Assembly (NCBI RefSeq): GCF_905147045.1 | Contig: NC_065911.1 | Coordinates: 6,820,001-6,884,000 of the forward strand | Direction of reading: 5' to 3' | Source: Nymphalis io | Taxonomy: Eukaryota; Arthropoda; Insecta; Lepidoptera; Nymphalidae | Length of the DNA stretch: 64,000 bases | Shown here: piece after piece, positions 21,968-33,900 of the stretch | Layout: each line of letters opens with the position of its first letter | How positions within the stretch are numbered: position 1 is the stretch's first letter | Notes under the pieces: model-generated | Told to the model about the DNA's origin: nothing | Database searches by the model: none | What the model saw: the letters and a program-made list of their open reading frames with translations, nothing else | Position numbers and translations under genes: made by a program

Positions 21968-24900
21968 ATGCAACGGTTTTTGGGTGCAGTTGGAAAACAA
22001 AAAAGTATGTTAATTAAAGAAATGTTTGTAAAAAGTTTTATTTTAATTAAAACCTGAAAAATTTTTTTTTTCCCAAAACAGGGAATGCAGTTACTATGGC
22101 AGCACTTTACGCAACATTGACAAACTATCCCTCATATCCCTGTCTCAATCGCGGTTTCACGACCCTTTGGTTTATTAGTTTATGTGTCTACGGTGTTTGT
22201 GTATTATGTTACAGAGTATATATAAATTACAGAGACTGTAAATTATTTGACATTTAACAACTCATATTGTGAGCTTGTATTTTGTTAATAATCGTTTACA
22301 AAATATGAAACATCAATATTTTCAACTTAATTTTTTACTTAAATTGGTTTAGCCGTAGAATAATAGCTTGGATATAAAAATGGGAATTCTCAACGATATA
22401 TACTAAAAATTTGGTTATTTTAAATAATACTTTAAGAGGTTATTACAGGAATACTTGTACGCAAGTGTGAAAATAGTACAAATGGATTCCGACAAAAGCA
22501 AAAACAATGTTCCTCAAAATAACGAGGAACCAGCACCTCCAGGAACTGAAATACCGCTGGTATTGTATCATGTTTGTCTTTTATAATTCGTTGATGATTT
22601 AATAGGATACCATTTGTATATTACACCGTTACGTATAATAATTTTTGATCGTTCTCATTGTATATCATATATTATTTTCCAGCCGTTAGAGCAAGAACCA
22701 CAAACGCCGATTTCTACTTCAAAAACACCAATGATTTTACCTTCAGTTAAAGGAGTCGAAAATGCAAAAAAAAGACTTAGGGCATTTTCAATTCAGAAGA
22801 AAACACCTATCACTCCTATATTATTACCAAAATCGACAGGAAGTGGAAGTAAGTGAAATTTTTGTAGTTGTATATTATTATTGTAATGCAGGCACATGTT
22901 AAATGTCATAAAAATGGTGATGAAAAATACACTACACTAAAATGTTAGTGTTACACACCTTTGTACCTATTAATTAAGTCATTATAGTCTAGTGATTACA
23001 TTATATGGCTTTTTTTACCCATCCAAATATGTGTGCAGCTTGTGTTAGGAGTGGGAACGACAATAGCATGAGGTCACGATCCAACCTGCGACGTTTGGCC
23101 TATGAACCATTAAAATATTGACACTTTTATGTTTAAGGAAATATTAGCAGTATCACATATGCCTCATTTAACTCTATCCAATTCTTTATTTGTCTCCACT
23201 GACACATCTTCAGATTAAATTTGTCTGTTTCACATTACATCTATCTTTTACAGTCTTGTATATTTATTTTCGTGACATTTTTATACAAAACAAAATATAT
23301 ATAAATATAACAATCTCTTATAATATGTATGTAAAATGAATATATATATTTTTTTAATTTAATTATTAATTGTGATATTTGCAATATTTATCAGAAACGT
23401 CTGACTATTAATAGAAATTTAGTTAACTTATAGGAACATTAATATATATGGGTTTTATTTAAAATTTGTTTTTTAGTAATAAATTAATGACATATATTTA
23501 TTTTTATTAATAGATACAACAGTATTGATTGGTAAATTGAGCAGTGTCAAATTAACACCAAAAGTGGAAGACCCAGAGCATAAGAAACTACCAAAACCTC
23601 CGAAACCAGGCACTTCCAGAAAATCTTTTCAAGGTATGTGATTGTGTGAACTGTTTCTTTATGAGGTATGTCTGGAATTTGTTTTTAAATCAATCACCAG
23701 TAAAATTTGATTGATTAGTGGCAAAAATGATTCTACCATTTTCTAGAATAATTTGGATATGTGTGAGATAACTTGGTGTCATGTGGTATCAGGTAACCAA
23801 TATGCTTTTGTTGCCACTAAAATAAATGATATTTCAGATTCTTACACGGACCTTCAAAGGAGAACTCTCGCTGAAATAGAGGATATGAAACGTAAAATGG
23901 AATTAGTGGAATTAGGCATACCGCTTGGACTCATCTGTCCATCGTCCACCAGTGAGAAAGCTATGCCGACCAAGGCTATGCCACCTATCAAGTCATTCTT
24001 GGGTAAGTTTTATTTTTAATTGAATATTTACACTTGTGCTAATGTTTGCATTAATAATTTAATTATACCACACATACTACTCTAAGTTTTCATTCTAATT
24101 GTCATGTTTCAAGTGTAAAGTTCACATTAAAAAAAACTAAAGTTGACATAAAATGCTTCAAACAATCTGATATTTTATATCACATTTTTTTTTTATCTAC
24201 TGGCAAAGAAATTCAAAAATACATTCCATTTGTCTTTTTCATTTGTATATTAAATATGGGTCATAGTTAAAATACACATATATTTATACACAAATTATAT
24301 ATTACCTATTAATTTACTGGCACACTGTGCTATGACAATGTTTTATATTTTTCTTTTTTTTTTTTTGTCCCCATTGCTAAATTTATTAAGAAATATATTA
24401 AGCTTTTATATCGTGTAATGCATGTAGACCGTCGCTTTCGAGTTTATAGCACGCAAAGATCACGTGCCTCCATACGACGTATCAAGCAAAAACGAACGTT
24501 TAGTAAGTTAAGCATGGCTCAATAATATACCAGAAATTTACTAGTAGAATTATTGTATGTAGTCAAGTCAGGGCAAGCCCTAGAGTGAAATGATTGGTTT
24601 CTAAATCAAAACACATTCAAATCACTTATATGCGCATTGGCTATCGTACCGATGTCATTTTGGAACTTTGATCCACGAAGACTGCAAGTGCAACTAAAAC
24701 TGCAAATTAAAAACGTTTTTATTATCTACATCATTTAATGAATATTATACAATTTATTTTATTATATTATTTTACAATACAATTACAATTAATTTTTAAG
24801 AGGTGCCTATCCTGCACGTTGGATACAATATAGTATGCTATGGTTTTTGATTTTCCATAATTTGATTAATAATGTAAAATATCACTTTTGGTGCGTTAAA

Positions 24901-27900
24901 ACTGCGTTTTTAAATTCAGTCAAAGATTAAGAACTATTGTCTTACCATATTGTCTTTCAAATATTTACATTACTCGGTGGTAAGGCTTAGTGTGAGCCCG
25001 TCTGGGTAGGTACCACCCACTCATCGATATTCTACCGCTAAACAGCAATACTTAGTATTGCTGCGTTCCGATTTGAAAGGTGAGTGGGTCAGTATAACTA
25101 CAGGCACAAGGGAGATAACATCTCCGTTCCCAAGGTTGGTGGCGCAATGGCGATGCAAGGAATGTTCTTCTAAAAAAATACAAAAAATACTTCTTACATA
25201 GCCAATGTCTATGGGTTATGGTGGTGAATACTTAACATCAGTTGGCCCATTTCCCCGTCCGCCTACCTATGTTTTTTTTTTAATTTATTATAATGGTCCT
25301 AATGCGCTGCATTAGTTTGCCTTTATCTTACGTACTGTGCTTTATCCTACCTACTGTAGTACAATAGGGATATTTGTGATGTATTGAAAATAGCCAATGT
25401 ATAATTTGTATAAAGTTTTGTGACCATTTATAGATGTCAAATTTTTTGTATTGGATATTGGATTATCTAGACATTTTGGAGTCAAATTTAATCGAGTATT
25501 TGATAAATTTTCAATGTGAAATCACTTTTTTAATACCATTGCTATTATTGTATTATTATTATATAATACCTCTCTATTTGAATAAAAGTCTAGGGCTGGC
25601 GCTGATTGAATTTTAGCTAAATATATTGCAATAGTTCAAAGTAGCTCAGAGTAATTTATACGAATAATATTTAGAGTAATTAGTTTATTGTAATCGTATA
25701 AATAATTCAGATTTTTGATGTAAGTTTTTTTAAATTTAATTTACTGTAAATTGGTGGGGTTTGTGATTCCACATATTGTGTGTGTATATGCTAATTGCGA
25801 TTGTGTTGAAGCGTAATCACATTACTGATGCAAAAATGATTCACTTCTGTCACGTGTACTTAGTGGCTTAAGCTTTAGATTAGAGTATTTCATTTAGAAT
25901 AGAACAAGATTATATAGAAATGTAATTAGCAATATGTATATGTTTTAACTATTCTAGTTTCGTCTATTTTAATTATCGAGAAATACAGAGAAGACATTTC
26001 TCGATAAATATCGTAAGAAACACCGGAATGAGTAATAATTATGTACTTATTTTGTATAAAAATATATTGTTGATGGTGTTTGTTTAATTTTAATTTTGAG
26101 AGACTGTCTCGTTGGTATAGTTGCTACATATAAGATCACAGATCCCGAGGTTCAAATCCTAGGTCGGGCCGCTAAAAAGTTACTAGATTTTTCTAACGAA
26201 AAGTTCTCAGTAGTCCCGGAGTTCGGAAGTTGGAAGTGTGTACACTTCCGTGCCTCGAAAAGCACGTGAAGCCGTTGATCCTGCGCCTGAACTGTGTCAG
26301 ATTTGCCGTCCCATCGATTATGAGAGTAAGGGAATATTGAGTGCACCTTTGCGCATACGCAGTTGGCTGGTCTACCTTGAAATGCCGCCGTGGCCAAAAT
26401 CGGTCAACCGCTCAGAGGATATCATCATCATCAATTTTATTTAATATTATATTTACTTTTATTAGATATATTTATTTGTTTTCTTTCAAAGTATCTGATA
26501 ATATTTATAATACTCAAATTTTATTATCTACAGACCCAGCAAAAGTTGACGATCTCATTCGTGAAGCAAAAAAGGCAAAACTTGAAGGTAAAGAGTTTAA
26601 ATTTGACTATCATAAGCTCTTGCCTGATTATGACAATCCCTTTCAAAGGAAAAGGGACGAAGCGGCATCTCATGAAAAGGACCGTAAATCTGACCGCCGT
26701 AAAGGTGAAACGGATAAAGATAGGAGGAAAAGTGACAAATATGATTCAAGAAGACATGACTATAAGAAAGATGAGTTGAAATACAAGGAAAGAGATAGAG
26801 ATAAATTTAAAGATAAGGGTAAAGGTAAAGAAGAAAAGACCGAGGAATCAAGGAAAATAGATAAAACGACAGATAAAGAAACTGAAATGAATCTCAATGA
26901 TTATTTAGTTTGTGACAGTTGGTCTTTAGATAATGACGATAAACACAGTAACTCAAGTCCTAAAGCTCAAGAAAAACCATCGAACTTTGTTGCATCGTTC
27001 ACTCCTTCGACGGATATAATGGTCACGGAACCGTCTGAACAATTAAAATTAAGTATTTCCAAGAACAAAGAAATATTAAGGAGCATAACATTAGATAAAC
27101 CATTGAAAGCGCCTGTTAAGATGGAAAAATTGCAACCAGTAATAGATTCATTCAAATTCGAGATCGATCCAAACGATGATGAAATTCTAGATATATTCGA
27201 TGAAGATTCTGGCTTAGAGAAATATGCTCAAACTAAGTCTAAGAAGCAATCACTATTATATGATCCGTCTGATAAAAATGTAGATTACGGTGCTGATGTA
27301 TCGAAGGAAACGTCCTTGGACGGTATAAACGATGACACGTTTTTGGAATCAGTTATAAATGAAATAAAACAAGAAGATATGAGCGACGATGGTAGCCAAG
27401 ATAAGGGTCTCGTTGAATACGAAATGTCTCCGAATAGAGAGGAGGAAAGTCCGAGAAAAACAAAAGCCGGCTCTGTCACACCTGAAATTATCGATAAATC
27501 TCGTGCTCAAAGTCAAAGAAGTGACTTCTCTGAAGGTTACAGATCGTCGGATAGTTTTAAGACTACCGATACAAACGAAAGCGGATATAAATCTTTAGAC
27601 CGTTATAGAATATCGATAGAGAAGGAGTTAGATGATGCATTGGAATCGAAGATGTCTAAATCAACGGTCGATTCCCTCGAAACATGGAATTTTGTGCTCA
27701 AAATCTGCCAGCCGCTTTTATTTAGACACGATAAGAAAAAATGTTACAAGTAAGCGTCTTGTCTTTGTTTTTTTTAGCTATTTAAAAGTATATAGTGTAT
27801 ATAGTGGATAGAGTCGAGATGGCCCAGTGGTAAGAACGCGTGAATCTTAACCGATGAACGTGGGTTCAACCCCGGGCAAGCACCTCTGAATTTTCATGTG

Positions 27901-30900
27901 CTTAATTTCTGTTATAATTCATCTCGTGCTTTTCGGTGAAGGAAAACATCGTGAGGAAACCTGCATGTGTCTAATTTCATCGAAATTTTGCCACATGTGT
28001 ATTCCACCAACCCGCATTGGAGCAGCGTGGTGGAATAAGCTCCAAAACCTTCTCCTCAAAAAGGGAGAGGAGGCCTTAGCCCAGCAGTGGGACATTTACA
28101 GGCTGTTACTGTAAGTGGATAGAGCATGTTGATTATAATGAGGATTAAAATCTGTGCAAGTACCATTTAGCTTTCAAATGTACGTGCAAGGCGGTTAATG
28201 AAAACATTGTGAGATTGTTGTTTCATACATAACAACCCATAGTTGAGCAGTGAGTAGATCCCAAAGCTAATTAAAGAATAGCTTTTGCAAATATTTACAG
28301 GCTATTCCTTATTCACTCATCAATTATTCTACCGTCTAACGTCAGTGTATTGCTTATTTGGTTAGTGAGCCAGTGTAATTACAGGCAAAAATAATTTAAA
28401 GTTTTTGACGTTTATACTTGCATTGTCGTTTTATGGGAGGTGATGACCACGCTTTACTAAATGGGCAAACTCTTGCATTTGTCTCTCTAAATAAATATAT
28501 TTTATATGATCTGTTTTATGTTCATGAATGTTTGATCTTATGTCATCTTTTTCTTATTTCTCTGTAATTTTTGATTATTTGGTAACATTTAACAAATAAA
28601 TTTGTTTCATTTATTTCCTTTCCTATGTAGAGAAACTCGGACAACTCCCAAGATATGGTACACAGAGAGTCCAAAAGGATGTTCATGTGTGAAAGACCGT
28701 AGCGTCGTTTATGAAGAACTGGAAATGTCCAAAATGAATCTAGTGGATCGAGTGTATGGATGTGATCAGTAAGTATGGATAGCATAATAAATCCTCTATT
28801 AAATATTATGTTGTAATATTTATTCAATTCGTGCAATGTATATTTTATTTATAATCTGTGCCGCTCATATATCAGTTGTTCTGGCGCCAAACACATGGTT
28901 GGCGGCATATGTCAATGTAAAGAATTTCGTGTTAGAGTGGAGACCGCGCTTAGGCAAACGTACTGTACGTCGCCCTGCGGCAAGGACCGACGACTTTAAA
29001 AAGATGGCATGCTTGCTGCATGCTGCATGCGCGCTACCCAAGATCGGGTTGGTTGGCGTTCTATGGGGCTGTCATCCAGCAGTGGACGGCGATGAGCTGG
29101 AAAGAAACGAATGGAATCAGGAAAAAATTTATAAATGGTGGCAGATCTCTTGCTAATTTAATCGCATTGTTCGATTCTCGTTACGGTCAGAAAAAAAGTT
29201 GAAAACATAAATTTTAATTTATATATATTATTCGAAAAAAAATTTTATTATAATATAAACGATTTATGTGGGTCACGTAGTATGTGATGGTATAATATAT
29301 ATTTATAATAGACTGGTATTTATTTTTTAGGATATATTAAAGTTTTGTTACTTATTTAATCTAATTTATTATTTTATGTTAATGTTTAAAGAGATATTTT
29401 GAATTCCCTTTTATGTTTTCGGTATCAGTGGAAACTTAATCGCCTCTGAGCAAAGACATAAAGACTTTATATAACGTAAATTAAATATTTTTCTTTATTT
29501 ATTTTCTTTTTTTAAATAAAAAGAACATATATATTTGGTTGTATATATTTAATACATTTTTTAGGATTGCTGATTCTCTATATTCATCAGCACGCGGTTG
29601 GTATCCACGTCACAGCTTATGTCCCACTGAGAGCAACGTGGTCCCACTCGCCAATGAGTGGGAGGCTGAGGATAGCTTACAGGCGCACAGAAATGAGGAG
29701 AGAATGCCGGCAACTCCTCAAAGAAGCGACGAGCTATCACTGGATAGGGAGTATCAGAGGTATTTATAAAAAATGGGTTTAGGGATCCACGATAAAGATA
29801 AGACAAATTCCTTTTATTAGTTTATATGAATACTTTATGTTAAATGAAGGGAAAAAAACTTATATAATTCAAAACTCTCCGTTCGTGTCGGTTTTGCTGT
29901 CCACCTATAATATGTTTTGCGCACTTGACTCGTTTATCTTGAAAATGGCGACCGTGGCCGAACGGTTATGAAAATATTATAACTATATTAATCGTACAAA
30001 GTATTATTGGAAGGTTTATGGAAGCGGTGTGGCCAGACGTCGTCGATTCCAAAATAGAGACATCAAGAAGCACCACACCGGTGAGACAGGATTCCAGAAA
30101 GAAGAAAAAAGAGGATTTAGAAAAGGAAATCGAGGATAAAAAGACAAAGAAGATTAAGTTAAGCAGCGAATGCTGGAGTCAAGAGTCTGATTTAGACGAG
30201 GAAGAAAAAAGGTACCTACCACACTTACCCTATTACCTATCAATATTCTTACCGATGAGTTGTTTTTACTTGTAATATATTAAAAAAATATTTCCTTCCC
30301 CTTTTTTCATTTATTTTGGGTCAATGCATTATGTAAGCTGTATAGAAAGGGACATGGTACTTCCACGGAAGGCCGCTGCCGGCAAACCTTGGTCATGATT
30401 CTGTCACCATAAACTCCTATGTTGACGCTTATTACGGATGGAATTGTTTAATAAAATAATTCTTAGTCGGTTGGTAGCATAATTTCATCTGACATATGAA
30501 GGTTTGACGGTCTTTGTCCATGTTGCTTTCTTCATCGCCGAAAGCGAGATGACTCTGCATGCTGCATGATGAATGCAAGAAAACGGAGTTTGTGTCTGCA
30601 AACATTGTTATGTTCAACGTGATCTATCTACACGGAGGTATCACAGGTAATAATTTTTTTTTATTCTTAATTTTCAGTAATAAAGCTAAAGTAGAAAAGG
30701 AAAAATCCAGATCTCGTAAACGAAAACATTCAACATCGTCAATGTCCTCGTCGCTATCAGACAGCGACGAAAACTCCACAAAGAAAAGGAAATTGCTTAA
30801 GAAAAAGGTAACTGCTGCTCAAGTATAATGATTATATTGATATATCTAGTATATCAACAACATTGCTTCAATTTTAAGTTTAATTTACACTAAGTAAAGA

Positions 30901-33900
30901 TTTTTAGGCCTTTGGTAATTAATTTTGGACATTATTGTACAAATTTCAGGCGATAAAGAAAACGAAATCGAAGTCGGCCAAGCGTCGTCGCATCGGACGC
31001 AAAATACTAAAAAAATTGAAAGAAAAACAGAGTAAGCGGAAAAAAAACAAGTCGTCTGAAGATGACGATTCAGGTAAGCTATCTGAAATTGTATGACAAT
31101 CTATCATTTTAACTGAGGATAGCTGAGTACGGGCGTATTTTACGATCGTTATTAATTATTTTAGATAAGAAAAAAGATAAGAAAATAAAGAAGAAGAAGC
31201 AAGCAAAGCTAAAGAAGAAGGCTCAAAAGAAAAGGAAGGTTGTTCAAACGAGTTCTTCCAGTTCGTCTTCAAGTAGCGATAGCAGCAGCGAATCAGATTC
31301 TGCGAGTGACAGGAGATCGAAGAAGGCTAAAAAACGGAACCAGGAGAGGAGGAAGAAAATCAAAAAGCAAAGAAAACAATCTTCTTCAGATTCAACGCAA
31401 AGCGAAGACTTATTTGATGTGAACATCCTTAATAATATTAAAACCGAACGCTTAACAGACGACGAGAAAGGTAAAAAATTAATGGAGTTCTCACCTCGGC
31501 GACAGAAACCGAGAGAGATTATTAACGTTAAAGAACTGCAAAATGATTTTGTAGAGAACATACATATTAAAAAGGAAGTAGAGGAAGATCTATGTAAAGA
31601 AGTACGTAAAGTAGATACGAATAAAATACAAAGTGACGTCTTCGATATTGGTAGCTTGGAACCGATTACGGAAATAAGTGCTATCGAAGAGATAGAACTG
31701 CCTGAGGTGAGGGTTTTTTAATAATACTCTATCTATCTCTATTATATAAAAATAAATAAGATGGATCTATCCGTGATTTCAAAATAGCAATTATTTATTA
31801 TAGCTATTTGCCAGTTGCAAAAATAAAAACTGCCATTATTTTTATTTTTGTCCGTTCTCTCTGTTTAATCTAGACGGTTAAAAATTACAAATTTAGATAA
31901 TTGGATTTTTTATATTTCATCAAAATCGGGTGTCTATCTGAAGTTAGAAAACTTATATATATATGATACACAAGATTGAGAACTAAACTGCAATATATCA
32001 AATTCACATAATTATTGTTACATAATACAATTTTGGGTATAGATGGATATTCATCAACTTGTTATCTAATCTAACCAGGCACTTATAATTTAATATATTT
32101 TTCTGAAAAGACGTCTAGTTATTTGTAATTTACAAACATTTACAAATTTTATATATTGTCATTGTCTATATGACTAATAAAAATAGTTTAGTAGACAGTA
32201 GGCTTTTACAAGCAATTAAAAATGTAATAGTTTTGATAATGTTTTGTTTTATAAACGATAATATATTCGGAGTTTTTAATATCAATTCTTTGATTGTTTC
32301 AATTGTAATTTATAGTTACTAAATATATGATCATATAATGTACAGGACCCACCGATTGAAAACACACTCGTCCAGCCCCTCGCTCCTCCCACCGTGGGCC
32401 AACACGGTGGGAGGGCGGAGGCTCCCGCGCCGGACGAGTCCAACATGTCTCAATGTTCATCCCAAGAATCAGTGTGCAGTGTGAAGGTAACCTATTGTTT
32501 CTAGTTTTTAGTAGAGTAAAAGAACATATATTTTTTTAAATAATTAGATCAACGCAAAATTATAAATAGCTTAATAAAACGCTAATTTTTACGTTTATAA
32601 TTCTTCTTTTGCTCAATTTTATTCTATTAATAAATATTATAATTAAAATAAAGCAAATGAAGTGTTATGTGTTAATAGTTATAGGGTAAATGTTATAAGA
32701 TATATTATTTTAAAATTAGCATTTACATAATTTTACAAGGCGATTTACAAAGTAAAAGATAGGCAGGCCCCTTGCGCTTAGTAATGTCATTGCCTCAATT
32801 AGATCCAGCGGGCTAGAAACTATAATGTTATAATGTTTAATTGTTATTATTAGATTTCTAAATACCATTACACTTGAAGATTTATTGTGACCAAAATAAT
32901 GCAAATACTTTTTATTGTACACCAATGAAAGTAAACATCACTAAGATAAGAGTTTTATTATATCATTTATATGTATTTGTAATATATCACTCCTTTAAAA
33001 TATCATACAATTGTTTTTTTTTTTTGTAAACAGGATGTACCGTCGTACGAGAAAGACGAAAGCCATCTCCGACCGTCATCTCAAAACTCCAACTACAGTT
33101 TCAACGATGTGATTAGCGCGAGCCAAAATGTGCTCTATCAGAAGGGAATAGAGACGGTCGCCGAGTGCGAGGACAAGTACACGGAGAGCTACGAGACCGC
33201 TAATTACGAGATGTACGAGCAACTTGCGATGGCCTACCAGAGCGACGTGGCGAGTCAGGTCAGTTGACGTTTGTTATTAACTATATACAGATGTTATAAA
33301 TATATATAGATATTCTACCGCAAAACAGCTGTACTTGGTATTGTCGCGTACCGGTTTGAAATATGAGTGAGCCAGTGTAATAACATAACATCTCAGTTCC
33401 GAAGGTTGGTGGCGCTTCGGCAATGTAAGCGATGGTTAACATTGCCTATGTCTACGGGCGGCGGGGACCACTCACTCGCCACCATATTCTTTAAAAATAA
33501 AAGCAACAAAGAGATGCTACGTATAAGAGCTTAACAATTGACCGTGTCGTCGTCCGCAGCGGGCGTGTCCGGGCGCGGAGGCCCCGGGCGGCGAGCGGCG
33601 CATCGAGACGGTGGTGCGCGCGCGCTGCGGGGAGATCAAGTGCGACTGGCGGGCCGGCCGCGCGCCCGCGCCGCCGCCCGCGCCGCGGCCCTCGCGCTGG
33701 GGTGGGCGCTCGCCGGCTGCGTTTCCGTTTCATTCGGTGCTCGATTTCAATGTAAACGCGTTCGTGTTTGCAGGCCTGAAGCCGGGGGAAGTGAACATCG
33801 TGCTGACGGGCGAGGGGACTCACTTTTCGGTGGAGGACGCTCAGCCCATTTATCAGATTCAGAGCATTGCTAATCGCACAGACTCTACCGCCAACACAGG

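Noticed and set aside
26341..26530. Extension of the 470-codon frame upstream into a SINE
   Set aside because: The acceptor at 26531-26533 joins in phase to the previous exon; the upstream part is repeat sequence.
28836..29156. Open frame of 106 codons treated as an exon of the nuclear-protein gene
   Set aside because: It contains the tail of a LINE polymerase in two frames, and exons 28631-28768 and 29565-29759 join in phase without it.
29567..29782. Alternative frame across exon 29565-29759
   Set aside because: Only the other frame matches the incoming phase (CA plus G) and runs into the exon at 30014.
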